Source: Thalassobium sp. (GTDB lineage: Bacteria > Pseudomonadota > Gammaproteobacteria > Pseudomonadales > Oceanobacteraceae). From it: a stretch of 64,000 bases of DNA. The notes beneath the pieces are model-generated. The model did no database searches, was not told the origin of the DNA, and worked only from the letters and a program-made list of their open reading frames with translations. Shown piece by piece: positions 1-9,921 of the stretch. Location of the stretch: positions 1 through 64,000 of the forward strand of contig NVUW01000007.1 of assembly GCA_002733205.1 (NCBI GenBank), written 5' to 3'. Positions within the stretch are counted from its first letter, which is position 1. The number at the start of each line of letters is the position of its first letter. The translations under genes were made by a program, and so were the position numbers.

Positions 1-1
1 G

Positions 2-226
2 GAAAGCGGAATCATGCTGTACTCGGGGCCGGTGCACGTAAAAGAGATATTTGGTGACGACTATCCTAAAGTGTTGAAGGCCGTGTTGCTTATTGGCGAT
101 GACATGGCTGGCTATTCCATCGGTTACCGACAGACCGAGCGGGGTTGGCAATTTGTTGGTTTCGAGAGTGCCGTCGGCGACTTAGAAATAATCGAAGAAG
201 GGCTGCGTGCATACCTCAAAAGTTAA
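2..226 (+). CDS. 3' end of a small hypothetical protein, SMI1/KNR4-like (cut by window edge)
   Basis: The reading frame stays open to the left edge, so the ATG at 14 need not be the start and this is probably the C-terminal part of a longer protein. The visible 74 residues are acidic. The pattern IGDDMAGYSIGY, then W-Q-F-V-G-F, then a C-terminal helix, resembles the end of SMI1/KNR4-fold proteins, which often act as immunity or accessory proteins. That match is from memory and is weak. The stop codon lies inside an attC-like site, so the gene is most likely an integron cassette gene. Confidence 0.5.
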   Translation, partial: ESGIMLYSGPVHVKEIFGDDYPKVLKAVLLIGDDMAGYSIGYRQTERGWQFVGFESAVGDLEIIEEGLRAYLKS

Positions 227-304
227 CAAGGCCAAGCACAGCGACAGCTTTTCCGTTGCGGCCTCGCCTTCACTACAAAGCTGCGCGTTTTGGCGGCATT
301 AGTT
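221..304 (+). repeat. attC-like recombination site (integron cassette junction)
   Basis: The site starts with AGTTAAC at 221-227, one mismatch from the RYYYAAC core, overlapping the stop of the upstream gene. It ends with a degenerate right core around 298-304 (ATTAGTT, two mismatches from GTTRRRY). The arms GGCCAAGCACAGC and GCTGCGCGTTTTGGC are imperfect inverted repeats around a roughly 40-base centre. Position between two small genes on the same strand fits a cassette junction. The weak right core suggests decay. Confidence 0.6.
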
Positions 305-326
305 TTTTCAGGTCAAATCAATAAAA

Positions 327-1115
327 ATGCAGTTGGTCGATAAAATGAAAAATAAAAATGGTTATATAGGAGTCAATGATTCGGAGATTTATTACGAACT
401 TTCCGGCAATCCAGAGGGTGAACCATTATTGATGCTTCATGGCGGCCTTGGTTCGCTGAATGAGCTAAGTCCCATTCACAAATATGTAGCTGCGGACTAT
501 CAGTTGATAAGCATAGATTTTCGTGGTCACGGAAAATCACTCTTAGGCGATCGCCGACTTAATTACATGCAATATCAACAAGATGTCCAGCATGTCCTTA
601 GTTATTTGGGTGTTGAGAAATACTCAATTTTTGGTTTCAGTGACGGCGGCATCGTGGGGTATCGGTTAGCAGCACAAGATCCAGAAAGAGTGTCTTGTTT
701 GGTTACACTGGGTTCGCAGTGGCGATTAGAAGCAGATGATCCATCAATTGAATTGCTAAGTGGTTTGACGGCCGAATTTTGGGCATCAAGGTTTGAAGAT
801 GATGTTGCATTTTATGAAGCATCAAATCCTAAACCAGATTTTCCTAAGCTTGTAGAAATGGTGAAAGCAGTTTGGCTTGATACAACAGAATCTGGCTATC
901 CAAATAAGTTAGTTGAAGAAATCCGTTGTCCAACGTTGGTAATGCGAGGTGATAATGACTTCTTATTTTCGTTGGATGAGGCAGTAGCTTTAAAATCGAA
1001 AATTGCAGGTTGTAGTTTTGCCAATATTCCATTGACAGCACATTCATCCCATCAAGAATCACCAGGACTAGTGGGTGAAATGCTAAAACAGTACATGTCG
1101 CAGCACAAAAACTAA
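327..1115 (+). CDS. alpha/beta-fold hydrolase (gene cassette)
   Basis: The 262-residue protein has the alpha/beta-hydrolase pattern: oxyanion motif LMLHGGLGS near residue 40, nucleophile elbow GFSDGG near residue 105, an acid in MRGDNDF near residue 208, and a late histidine in TAHSSH near residue 240. It is probably a cytosolic esterase or lipase-like enzyme; the substrate cannot be read from sequence. There is no clear ribosome binding site; an in-frame ATG at 345 is an alternative start. The gene is visibly more AT-rich than the core genes. It lies between two attC-like sites, so it is probably a captured integron cassette. Confidence 0.85.
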   Translation: MQLVDKMKNKNGYIGVNDSEIYYELSGNPEGEPLLMLHGGLGSLNELSPIHKYVAADYQLISIDFRGHGKSLLGDRRLNYMQYQQDVQHVLSYLGVEKYSIFGFSDGGIVGYRLAAQDPERVSCLVTLGSQWRLEADDPSIELLSGLTAEFWASRFEDDVAFYEASNPKPDFPKLVEMVKAVWLDTTESGYPNKLVEEIRCPTLVMRGDNDFLFSLDEAVALKSKIAGCSFANIPLTAHSSHQESPGLVGEMLKQYMSQHKN

Positions 1116-1136
1116 CAAACGCCTCAAGAGGGACAG
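1109..1136 (+). repeat. 5' half of a VCR-like attC site, interrupted by an IS fragment
   Basis: Directly at the stop codon of the hydrolase, the sequence CTAACAAACGCCTCAAGAG, continuing GGGACAG, matches from memory the beginning of Vibrio-type attC sites (VCRs). The match ends at 1136, where an IS3-like terminus begins, so the right half of the site is displaced or lost. Confidence 0.65.
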
Positions 1137-1300
1137 TGATCTTCCCCCGCTTTAACGGACACCAAAGTCAAACTGACGAGGTGTCCAATGCCAAAATATA
1201 CTCAGCCAAGAAAGACCTGGCAGTATTCAAAAGAATTTAAAGTGAAAGCAGTTCTGCTAAGTCTGATTGAAGGGATTCAGGTTCAGGAAGTTGCCAATGT
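1137..1300 (+). mobile_element. IS3-family left-end fragment with truncated orfA
   Basis: The fragment starts TGATCTTCCCCC and carries the inverted pair GGACACC/GGTGTCC at 1158-1186, as at the left end of many IS3-family elements. An ATG at 1188 opens a frame reading KTWQYSKEFKVKAVLL, then SLIEGIQVQEVA. This is the start of an IS3-type OrfA helix-turn-helix protein. Homology stops after about 38 codons; no orfB or right end follows. The right boundary near 1300 is approximate. The frame runs on by chance into the next gene. Confidence 0.65.
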
Positions 1301-1390
1301 TAACGAAAAGAACATTCCTCTTAGTGGTCGCCAGCAGGTTGTCTGCGGTGCTGCACCGAACTACGCTCGGCTGCGGCAAGCGTTATGTAT
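1301..1390 (+). repeat. possible right part of an attC site
   Basis: Between the IS fragment and the next gene there is a GC-rich, palindrome-bearing stretch (GCGGTGCTGCACCG near 1349-1362) ending in GGCAAGCGTTATG at 1376-1388. GCGTTATG is the usual right end of Vibrio-type attC sites. This may be the right half of the attC whose left half is at 1109-1136. The long-range pairing of the arms is poor, so the call is tentative. Confidence 0.35.
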
Positions 1391-1415
1391 CATAAGCAAT
1401 CGGAGGGCAGGATTT

Positions 1416-1907
1416 GTGTCAGATAAGCGTTTAAGTACGCGGATATCCGCTTACAAGGAGGTTTTAGCGAGTGGCGAGATTCAGAAAACCTATCAGGATC
1501 TGGTTGGTATTTTTCAAAGCCTCAGAACTGAATTCTCGAAAAGGTATCAGGGTGAATTTACGGTTGCTAATGTGCTGCATGGCTACTTAGATTTTACTTA
1601 CTTTTATCTGCAAAATGATTTTTTAAAAAAGCGTCAACTGAAGCTGGCCATTGTCCTCAATCATCGGCAGGCGCATTTCGAACTTTGGCTTCTCGGTCAA
1701 ACAAAAGATGTGCAGATTCGTTATTGGGAAATGCTTAAAGGCGTGAAGTGGGTAAATCCGGAAATAATGCCTGAATATTCTGTTTTTGACCTTGTATTGC
1801 TTGCTCATCCAGACTTTGATGACGCTAAACAGCTTTCTGAATCGGTGCACCGTGCATTCGGATTATTATGGCTGGAAATTTTTAACACGCTGAAGGCATC
1901 TGGTTAG
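1416..1907 (+). CDS. DUF7000-like protein (gene cassette)
   Basis: The open frame begins at 1188 but its first part is IS3 OrfA and attC sequence. A GTG at 1416, preceded by GGAGGG at 1402-1407, is the likely start and gives 163 residues. The core (YKEVLASGEIQKTYQ, then YLDFTYFYL, then LAIVLNHRQAHFELWL, then ending helices) resembles the DUF7000 family of small cytosolic proteins, recalled from memory. No function is known to me. The gene is AT-rich and follows an attC-like end, so it is probably a third cassette. Confidence 0.7.
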   Translation: MSDKRLSTRISAYKEVLASGEIQKTYQDLVGIFQSLRTEFSKRYQGEFTVANVLHGYLDFTYFYLQNDFLKKRQLKLAIVLNHRQAHFELWLLGQTKDVQIRYWEMLKGVKWVNPEIMPEYSVFDLVLLAHPDFDDAKQLSESVHRAFGLLWLEIFNTLKASG

Positions 1908-1922
1908 AGTTATATGTAATCT

Positions 1923-2270
1923 TTACCTGCCACTTTCCCTGATCTGCTTCTTACAAGCCGCACACAGCGGCAGCGCTCCCAGCTTGCGGCGGTAGTTTCC
2001 GGATGTCCAGTCATTTCCTATTTTTCTGTAGTCAAATTTATACGGCAGCTCACGTTCCGGGTTATTGAATGCCGGGTCGGATACGCTGATACCGCATTCT
2101 GTACACTGGCTGGCGGATTGCGAAAGTACTATCTGCGGCGGAATAAGCGGAATAAGCGGAATAAGCGGAATCAGCAGTAGCAGGGCAGCAAGAGGAATCT
2201 GAGGTGTTATCAGTACCCAGATAATCAGGCCGAGGGTGCCTGTTGCTGTCAGGAGACGGAAGGGTGTCAT
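1923..2270 (-). CDS. small membrane protein with C-terminal CxxC zinc-ribbon-like pairs
   Basis: I place the start at the ATG at 2270, because the longer frame (TTG at 2369) would run through the valS terminator. The 115-residue product has a hydrophobic segment (LGLIIWVLI), then a second one built of repeated Leu-Ile-Pro triplets from a 9-bp tandem repeat, then a polar tail with two cysteine pairs (CTEC and CAAC) typical of metal binding. No family is recognised. It lies directly downstream of valS on the same strand but behind a terminator. Confidence 0.55.
   Translation of the reverse strand: MTPFRLLTATGTLGLIIWVLITPQIPLAALLLLIPLIPLIPLIPPQIVLSQSASQCTECGISVSDPAFNNPERELPYKFDYRKIGNDWTSGNYRRKLGALPLCAACKKQIRESGR
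2141..2176 (-). repeat. 9-bp tandem repeat (about four copies)
   Basis: Three copies of GAATAAGCG followed by a variant GAATCAGC lie inside the small membrane protein gene. On the coding strand they encode Leu-Ile-Pro units. Because the unit is a multiple of three, slippage would lengthen or shorten the hydrophobic segment without a frameshift. Confidence 0.85.
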
Positions 2271-2347
2271 TATTCTATCCGGCGTGTGCTTAGATTTTTC
2301 ACTGGCGACGACTTGGATGTTACTGTATTTCTGGCCGACATAAATAA

Positions 2348-2382
2348 AAAAACCGCCGACTCTTATCAAGTGGGCGGTTTTT
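2348..2382 (-). terminator. intrinsic terminator of valS
   Basis: A 10-bp inverted repeat (AAAAACCGCC and GGCGGTTTTT) with a 15-base loop lies 24 bases past the valS stop. On the minus strand the right arm is followed by a run of T. Confidence 0.85.
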
Positions 2383-2406
2383 ATTGCAGAGCAGGTAAGT
2401 CAGCGC

Positions 2407-5361
2407 TTAAAGCGCCTTAATTTTCTCGATCTGCTCTTTGAGCTTAACAATGTCGCGCTCAAAACCTGCGGCTTTTTCTTTCTCTTTTTCCAGAACCGCA
2501 GCCGGTGCTTTTTCGGTAAAGCCCGGGTTGGCGAGTTTGTTGGTTACGCGCTCCCGTTCTTTTTCCAGCTTGTCGATGGATTTGCCTAAGCGGGCGACTT
2601 CGGCGTCTTTATCGATAAAGCCGGCCATTGGAATCAGCACTTCCATATCGCCAACCAGCTGAGTGACCGACATCGGCTCTTCGTCGCCGTCGTTCAGCCA
2701 GGTGAGTTTTTCCAGCTTGGCCAGTTTCATCAGGAAGGTCTGGTTTTCTTCAGCGCGGCGGAAGTCTTCGTCGTCACCGTTTTTAAACAGCAGCTCCAGT
2801 TCTTTACCCGGTGCAATGTTCATTTCTGCACGGATATTACGTACCGCGGTGATCACGCCTTTCAGCCATTCCACGTCGGCTTCGGCTGCGGCATCCACAA
2901 AGGCATCCTGCGGTTCCGGGTAGGTGGCCAGCATGATGCTTGGTGCGGAGTCCGGGCCGCCTTTGCCTGCCAGATCTTTTACCTGCTGCCAGATCGATTC
3001 AGTGATAAACGGAATAATCGGGTGCGCCAGGCGTAAGGTGGCTTCCAGTACGCGTACCAGTGTGCCCAGAGTGCCGCGTTTTACTTCTTCGCTGGCGTTG
3101 GTATCCCACAGTACCGGTTTGGACAGTTCCAGATACCAGTCGCAGTATTCGTTCCAGATAAATTCGTACAGCGTTTGTGCGGCCATATCGAAACGATATT
3201 GGTCCATGTGGCGGCGTACTTCTTTTTCGGCGGTTTGCAGGCGCGAAATAATCCAGCGGTCGGCCAGCGATAACGCACCCGGTTCGCCGTTGGCACCACA
3301 AGCGGCTTTCATCGCGTCGGTAATGGCAATGTTGGTGCCATTGGCGGCTGCGGCTTCTACGGCCTCTTCACCGGCGATAGACAGCATGACGTAGCGTGAG
3401 GCGTTCCATAATTTATTACAGAAATTACGGTAGCCTTCGAGGCGTTTCATATCCCAGTTAATATCGCGGCCGGTTGAGGCCATGGCAGCGAGGGTAAAGC
3501 GCAAAGCATCGGTGCCGTGCGGGGCAATACCTTCCGGGAATTCTTTTTGGGTGCGCTTGCCGATTTTTTCCGCCAGTTGCGGCTGCATCATATTGCCGGT
3601 GCGTTTCTCCAGCAGATCATCCAGCGAAATACCGTCGATCATATCCAGCGGGTCGAGAACGTTGCCCTTGGATTTCGACATTTTCTGGCCGACTTCGTCA
3701 CGGATTAAACCGGTAACGTACACGGTTTTAAACGGCACCTGCGGTTTGCCATCTTCATCTTTGCAGAAGTGCATGGTCATCATGATCATGCGCGCTACCC
3801 AGAAGAAAATAATATCGAAACCGGTGACCAGCACGTCGGTCGGATGGAAATCGGCCATACGCTTGGCCACTTCCGGGTCGTCCAGATTTGGCCATCCGAG
3901 TGTACCGAACGTCCACAGGGCAGAGGAGAACCAGGTGTCGAGTACGTCGTTGTCCTGACGCAGTTCGACGTCGTCGGCCAGATGATTCTGCGCACGAACT
4001 TCGGCCTCGTCGTGGGCAACGTAGACGTTACCTTCTTCGTCGTACCAGGCCGGAATGCGGTGACCCCACCACAGCTGACGGGAAATACACCAGTCCTGAA
4101 TATCGCGCATCCAGCTGAAGTACATATTTTCGTAAGACTTAGGCACAAACTGAATGTCGCCGTTTTCGACGGCTTCAATCGCCGGTTTGGCCAGGGTTTT
4201 GGCATCCACATACCACTGGTCGGTGAGCATTGGCTCAATCACCACGCCGCCACGGTCGCCGTAAGGTACGGTTAAATCGTGGTCTTTAATTTCCTGCAGC
4301 AGGCCTGCGGCTTCAAAATCGGCAACAATGGCTTTACGCGCGGCAAAGCGTTCCATGCCACGGTATTTTTCCGGGATGCTGGCGTCGATGTCGTTATTCA
4401 CGCTGCCGTCGGTATTAAATACCTGCGCGGTTTCGCGCACGTCGGCATTAAAGGTGAAAATATTAATCATCGGCAGGCCGCAGCGCTTGCCCACTTCGTA
4501 GTCGTTAAAATCGTGCGCCGGGGTTACTTTTACCGCACCGGTGCCTTTTTCCATATCGGCGTGCTCGTCGCCTACAATCGGAATACGGCGGCCCACCAAT
4601 GGCAGAATAATGTCTTTGCCGATTAAATCTTTATAGCGCGGATCTTCCGGGTTAACCGCCACACCGGTATCACCGAGCATGGTTTCCGGACGGGTGGTGG
4701 CCACTACGATGTAGTCGTTGCCTTCTGCGGTTTTCAGGCCATCCGCCAGCGGATAGCGCAGGTGCCACATAAAGCCTTTGGATTCTTTATTTTCCACTTC
4801 CAGGTCAGAAATGGCGGTGTGCAGTTTCGGGTCCCAGTTGACCAGGCGCTTGCCACGGTAAATCAGGCCGTCTTTATGCAGGCGGATAAACACTTCCTGT
4901 ACGGCTTTGTAGAAACCGTCATCCATGGTGAAGCGTTCGGTGTCCCAGTCAACCGAGTTACCCAGACGACGCATCTGGCCCGTAATGGTACCGCCGGATT
5001 GTTCTTTCCATTCCCAGACTTTTTCGAGGAATTTTTCGCGGCCCAATTCGTGACGGTCAGGCTGGCCTTCGGCCGCCAGTTTGCGCTCAACCACCATCTG
5101 CGTGGCGATACCGGCGTGGTCGGTACCTACCTGCCACAGGGCTTTTTTACCCTGCATGCGCTTGTAGCGGGTGAGGGCATCCTGAATGGTGTGCTGGAAG
5201 GCGTGACCCATGTGCAGCGAGCCGGTGACGTTCGGCGGCGGGATCATGATGGAGTAACCTTCGCCGGTCAGTCCGTCCTGATAAGGCTTAAAGTAGCCTT
5301 TTTCTTCCCACTCTTGGTACCAGGTTTGTTCAAGGGCGCTGGGCTTGTACGTTTTATCCAT
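2407..5361 (-). CDS. valS: valyl-tRNA synthetase
   Basis: This class I aminoacyl-tRNA synthetase charges tRNA-Val in the cytoplasm. The 984-residue protein has the HIGH-type motif GSLHMGH near residues 48-53 after PPPNVTG, the KMSKS motif in QKMSKSKGN near residue 560, an editing domain between them with the [10 protein letters not shown] motif, an anticodon-binding domain, and the C-terminal coiled coil ([17 protein letters not shown]) characteristic of ValRS. Length is usual for the family. It is the last gene of a minus-strand series after holC and a hypothetical gene, an order also known in Pseudomonas. A 299-bp gap separates it from the gene upstream, so it probably has its own promoter. 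Confidence 0.98.
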   Translation of the reverse strand: MDKTYKPSALEQTWYQEWEEKGYFKPYQDGLTGEGYSIMIPPPNVTGSLHMGHAFQHTIQDALTRYKRMQGKKALWQVGTDHAGIATQMVVERKLAAEGQPDRHELGREKFLEKVWEWKEQSGGTITGQMRRLGNSVDWDTERFTMDDGFYKAVQEVFIRLHKDGLIYRGKRLVNWDPKLHTAISDLEVENKESKGFMWHLRYPLADGLKTAEGNDYIVVATTRPETMLGDTGVAVNPEDPRYKDLIGKDIILPLVGRRIPIVGDEHADMEKGTGAVKVTPAHDFNDYEVGKRCGLPMINIFTFNADVRETAQVFNTDGSVNNDIDASIPEKYRGMERFAARKAIVADFEAAGLLQEIKDHDLTVPYGDRGGVVIEPMLTDQWYVDAKTLAKPAIEAVENGDIQFVPKSYENMYFSWMRDIQDWCISRQLWWGHRIPAWYDEEGNVYVAHDEAEVRAQNHLADDVELRQDNDVLDTWFSSALWTFGTLGWPNLDDPEVAKRMADFHPTDVLVTGFDIIFFWVARMIMMTMHFCKDEDGKPQVPFKTVYVTGLIRDEVGQKMSKSKGNVLDPLDMIDGISLDDLLEKRTGNMMQPQLAEKIGKRTQKEFPEGIAPHGTDALRFTLAAMASTGRDINWDMKRLEGYRNFCNKLWNASRYVMLSIAGEEAVEAAAANGTNIAITDAMKAACGANGEPGALSLADRWIISRLQTAEKEVRRHMDQYRFDMAAQTLYEFIWNEYCDWYLELSKPVLWDTNASEEVKRGTLGTLVRVLEATLRLAHPIIPFITESIWQQVKDLAGKGGPDSAPSIMLATYPEPQDAFVDAAAEADVEWLKGVITAVRNIRAEMNIAPGKELELLFKNGDDEDFRRAEENQTFLMKLAKLEKLTWLNDGDEEPMSVTQLVGDMEVLIPMAGFIDKDAEVARLGKSIDKLEKERERVTNKLANPGFTEKAPAAVLEKEKEKAAGFERDIVKLKEQIEKIKAL

Positions 5362-5660
5362 GGTTCGCTGCTGCTCGTCTCGTCGTGATTGCAGCCAGCC
5401 CCTGCGGGGCAGAGGCTGGCTGGTTTCGGGTTCAAAAAATGGTGCCGATTATAACGGAAAGTGAGGCTTTAGGGCAGTGTTGCGGGCATTGGTACCGATA
5501 GCCGGGCTGGACAGCCTGGTGGCGGGAATGTGGGGTTAAATTTACCTGTACTGCGGCTGTTTATAGGGCGCTGATTTGGTCTGCGGATGGTCTTGATGTG
5601 GGTTACATGTAGCGGGCGGGCAGCGTATGCCACCTGTGTATTGCAGGTGGCATTCGGGGA
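5362..5660. other. intergenic region upstream of valS
   Basis: No convincing gene is present. The stretch separates valS from the hypothetical gene at 5661-6434 and should hold the valS promoter on the minus strand. I see no clear T-box, tRNA or leader hairpin. Confidence 0.4.
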
Positions 5661-6434
5661 TCAGTGATTCAGCTTTTCGCGCAGTTTTTCACGCAGACGT
5701 TCGGTCAGTTGCGGCAGCATTTCGGCAACCAGCTGGTCGATCAGGTGTTCTTTTTGCAGTTTGGTCAGCTGTTGCATGTGTTGCTGAACGGCCTGTTCAC
5801 TGGCGCGCGCCTGCTTCTGCTCCATGACTTTCTGCATGGTGCGGTGGGCTTCCTGGGCGCTGTGCTGAGCGGCTTCGCGCTCCTGGGTCAGGCGATCAAG
5901 AATGGCCTGGGGCAGGAACGGGTTGGCAGAGACTCTGGCCGGGGCGGGGGTCAGTTCGGCAGCAGCAAGCAGTGCGTCGGTTGCGGTTGGTTCCGTGTTT
6001 GTTGTTGCTGTCGCTACGGGGGAAGCTGAAACCTGTGCTCGCTGAGAGGGCTGGTCGCCGTGCGGACGCTGGATGACAACATCCGGCAGCGGTTGTGCGC
6101 GCAGCACCGGGCGGGCGCTGGCGGGCTGTGGTTTGTTGTCTGTTGTCTTATCTTCTGTTTGCTTTGCTTCTGCCGGTTTGGTTTCTGCGCGGCGGTTGTC
6201 GGCCGTTGGCTGCAGTGGCACGGCGGCGGCTTTGGCCGTTACGGCTTTTAATACCGGAATGTCATTCTCGCTGAACAGTTCGCTCAGCAAGGGAATGTCA
6301 TCGACCGGATCTAAGGTCGGAATGTTGCGTCCGTGGTCTACCTGATCGCTGGCGGCGTCATCGAGTACACGTTGCAGATTTTCCAGTTCACGCAGCAGAT
6401 TGCCGGGTTCGTCCTGGTCGTTACGTTGGTTCAT
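5661..6434 (-). CDS. hypothetical protein between holC and valS, disordered with C-terminal coiled coil
   Basis: The 257-residue product is rich in Ala, Gln, Pro and charged residues. The N-terminal third holds acidic motifs (DDIPLLSELF), the middle is low complexity, and residues from about 180 form a helical, coiled-coil-like region (LDRLTQEREAAQHSAQEA) ending in LPQLTERLREKLREKL. Its start overlaps the holC stop by one base, so the two are translationally coupled. A similarly placed gene exists between holC and valS in Pseudomonas (established synteny, recalled from memory). Function unknown. Confidence 0.8.
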   Translation of the reverse strand: MNQRNDQDEPGNLLRELENLQRVLDDAASDQVDHGRNIPTLDPVDDIPLLSELFSENDIPVLKAVTAKAAAVPLQPTADNRRAETKPAEAKQTEDKTTDNKPQPASARPVLRAQPLPDVVIQRPHGDQPSQRAQVSASPVATATTNTEPTATDALLAAAELTPAPARVSANPFLPQAILDRLTQEREAAQHSAQEAHRTMQKVMEQKQARASEQAVQQHMQQLTKLQKEHLIDQLVAEMLPQLTERLREKLREKLNH

Positions 6435-6871
6435 TAACGCAATCTCATGTCGATATTGTTGATCGGGTAGCCCCGGTCTTTGAGGAATTTGTAGTGACTA
6501 CGAGTGTAGTCCAGCACCTGATCTTCCTGTACCACCACGGCAATAAATCGCTGAAAACGACTGAAAAATGCCGGTAACTGGCTGCTGAGGTTTAACATCA
6601 CGTCGTGATGATGGCCCGGGTCAGCCTGCCAGCTGATGCTGACCGGGCAATCGGCCGGAGCGTCGCTGGCGTTCAGCAGGGTGTGCGGCACAAAGGCATC
6701 GGCGCGAAATTGCCAGAGTTGCTCGTCGAGTTGACGGGCGGTGCGTTCGTCGTCGACCTGAATCAGTACGCGGTTGCCTTTGCTGAAGGCTTTTTCCACC
6801 ACGCGGCAGGCAAACAGCATCTGCTCGGCGCGGGTCTGGGCGGCGAGGATGTAAAAATCAACCTGGGTCAT
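6434..6871 (-). CDS. holC: DNA polymerase III chi subunit
   Basis: HolC is the chi subunit of the replicative clamp loader and contacts single-strand DNA-binding protein. The 145-residue product starts MTQVDFYIL and contains the family segments RVVEKAFSKGNRVLIQ, LWQFRADAFVPH and YKFLKDRGY. Length matches the E. coli protein. The open frame extends 30 codons upstream, but the ATG at 6871 fits family N-termini. The start overlaps the end of the upstream TetR-type gene by 14 bp. The usual upstream neighbour pepA is absent here. Confidence 0.95.
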   Translation of the reverse strand: MTQVDFYILAAQTRAEQMLFACRVVEKAFSKGNRVLIQVDDERTARQLDEQLWQFRADAFVPHTLLNASDAPADCPVSISWQADPGHHHDVMLNLSSQLPAFFSRFQRFIAVVVQEDQVLDYTRSHYKFLKDRGYPINNIDMRLR

Positions 6872-7580
6872 AAGCGTTCCGGTTTGTACTGAGGCTATCA
6901 GAGTTGTCAGCGCTGTTTGGGATGTCAGAGCGGTGTTTATGGTTGGCTTTATAGCCAGCAAACAGCCAGCTCAGGTGTTGCTGCAGCGTGGCAGCAAATT
7001 CGAGCTGAAACAGCGTTAATGGCGGTTCGGCAATAGCGGCGGCCACGGTTTTGCTCGGGTGGCAGATATGCCAGCAGCCAATCATCGCTTGTTGAATATG
7101 CAGCAGCAATTCCACCCCTTCGGCTACTGAGATATTGAGCCAGCGGCTGATTAATGTGGCAAAGCGCTGCAGCAGTGGCAGCAGGCCAAGCTTAAAGTTG
7201 CGCGCTTCTTCTTCGCTCAGGTTGCGTTCCAGTACGGTATGCAGAATGGCGTTCAGGCGGCAGAACAGTGTTTCTTCGGCCAGAGCCTGAGCGCAGACGG
7301 CGGCGGCGGCGGCGGCGGCGTCATCAGCGGGGGGCAGTTGCTCGCCATGTTCAATCAGTTGTTCCATCTGCTGATGGTACAACGCCAGAAACAGCGCTTC
7401 TTTATTGCGGAAATAGCGGTACAGGGCAGCTTTGGTGATGCCGACCCGCTGAGCAATATCGTGCAGGCTCACCTGTTCAAAGGGGGCTTCGGCAAAATAG
7501 CCGGCAGCGGCATCCAGTATCTGCTGGCGGCGCAAGGCTTTCTGTTGCGGGCTTTTTGCCCGTTGGCGGATACAGGTCAT
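6858..7580 (-). CDS. TetR/AcrR family transcriptional regulator
   Basis: An N-terminal TetR helix-turn-helix is clear: RRQQILDAAAGYFAE, then VSLHDIAQRVGITKAALYRYF. It is followed by a helical ligand-binding domain; the C-terminal part holds SLHDIAQRV-distal helices ending near KANHKHRSD. I chose the ATG at 7580 because it lies just before the DNA-binding domain; ATG 7643 and TTG 7691 are upstream alternatives, none with a strong ribosome binding site. A run of GCC codons near 7297-7320 encodes seven alanines in the linker. It overlaps holC at its 3' end. The target genes are not evident. Confidence 0.85.
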   Translation of the reverse strand: MTCIRQRAKSPQQKALRRQQILDAAAGYFAEAPFEQVSLHDIAQRVGITKAALYRYFRNKEALFLALYHQQMEQLIEHGEQLPPADDAAAAAAAVCAQALAEETLFCRLNAILHTVLERNLSEEEARNFKLGLLPLLQRFATLISRWLNISVAEGVELLLHIQQAMIGCWHICHPSKTVAAAIAEPPLTLFQLEFAATLQQHLSWLFAGYKANHKHRSDIPNSADNSDSLSTNRNAYDPG

Positions 7581-7719
7581 GGATACGGGTTTGGGTCGGG
7601 GCTGGTCTGCGTGGGCAGGCACAGACCGGACAGCGGCTGCCATGTTGGTAATTGAGGCCAGAATGCTACCTCTGGCGTCGGGGCATGGCAAATGCTGCTG
7701 TCAGGCTCTTTGCGCTGCG

Positions 7720-8565
7720 TCACAGCGATTGCCCGAACTGATGCAAAACCACGTCGATGGTGACCTCCAGTTCGTTCAACGCTTCCAGGCGTTGCAGGGC
7801 TTCGTTGCGCACTTTCCAGCGGTGTGGGGTCATCATCAGCAGGTCCATAATCTGCTGATTGCTGGTCAGACTGACGCGGTATTTCAGGGTCTGCTCGCCT
7901 TTGCAGTCAAAGCCGTGTTCGGCCATGGCCGGACGCGGATCAAGGGCGGCGAGGTTGACTTCGTCGTAGATGATTTCGCGCAGTTCGACCAGATGGTGCA
8001 GGCCGGTATTGAGCAGCACAATCTGCCCTTGTGGGCGCAGTGCACGGGCAAACCCTTGCGGCATCAGGTTGGTAAACAGGCAGGTGATCAGATCCAGACT
8101 GTGCGCCGTAAAAGGTAGCTGGCCGCCGGAGGCGACCAGCCAGTCAATCTGTTTACTGCGGCGGGCGGCACGGCGGACGGCGTCTTTGGAAATATCGACG
8201 CCGTATAAACAATGCGGCAACTGATGATCATCAAGCACTTCCTGCAAACGCTGGGTGTAATAGCCTTCGCCGCAGCCCACATCGGCAATCTGCATGCCGC
8301 CGTCGTGGTTCAGGGCCAGTTCCAGCACCCATTGATTGAGCATGTCGGAGATCGGCCGGTAGACCTGGCTGTCAAGCAGACGCTGACGGGCGTCGACCAT
8401 TTCCAGGGTGTCGCCCGGCGCTTTCGATTTTTTGTGCTGAGCCAGCAGCAGGTTGAGGTAGCCCTGGCGGGCTTCATCATAGGTATGGCCGGCACTGCAG
8501 CACCAGCGCTTATCAGCCGCCAGCAGTTGCAGCCCGCAGACCGGGCAGGCAATAACTTTGTTCAC
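7720..8565 (-). CDS. rlmA: 23S rRNA (guanine-N1)-methyltransferase, RlmA family
   Basis: RlmA-type enzymes methylate N1 of a guanine in 23S rRNA helix 35 using S-adenosylmethionine. The 281-residue protein starts with a four-cysteine zinc finger (CPVCGLQLL, then WCCSAGHTYD), followed by the family block QGYLNLLLAQHKKSKAPGD, and a Rossmann SAM-binding motif IADVGCGEGYYT. The start is GTG at 8565 with GAGAGA upstream. It lies 10 bp downstream of dapE on the same strand, so the two probably share a transcript. RlmA (G745) versus the TlrB type (G748) cannot be separated for certain, but the gammaproteobacterial setting favours RlmA. Confidence 0.92.
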   Translation of the reverse strand: MNKVIACPVCGLQLLAADKRWCCSAGHTYDEARQGYLNLLLAQHKKSKAPGDTLEMVDARQRLLDSQVYRPISDMLNQWVLELALNHDGGMQIADVGCGEGYYTQRLQEVLDDHQLPHCLYGVDISKDAVRRAARRSKQIDWLVASGGQLPFTAHSLDLITCLFTNLMPQGFARALRPQGQIVLLNTGLHHLVELREIIYDEVNLAALDPRPAMAEHGFDCKGEQTLKYRVSLTSNQQIMDLLMMTPHRWKVRNEALQRLEALNELEVTIDVVLHQFGQSL

Positions 8566-8575
8566 GCGTTGTCTC

Positions 8576-9907
<1,332 letters not shown>

Positions 9908-9921
9908 TTAAGGTAGATAAC

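Noticed and set aside
1188-1907. A single 239-residue protein
   Set aside because: Its first part is IS3 OrfA and attC sequence; the native gene probably starts at GTG 1416.
4762-5388. Plus-strand frame of 208 codons
   Set aside because: It is antisense to valS, whose assignment is certain; the length comes from the GC-rich codon pattern.
5362-5660. T-box leader before valS
   Set aside because: No T-box consensus or anticodon-loop structure is visible, and T-boxes are rare in this group.
7297-7320. Trinucleotide (CGG) run as a phase-variation switch
   Set aside because: It encodes an alanine run in a regulator linker and cannot shift the frame by whole-unit changes.
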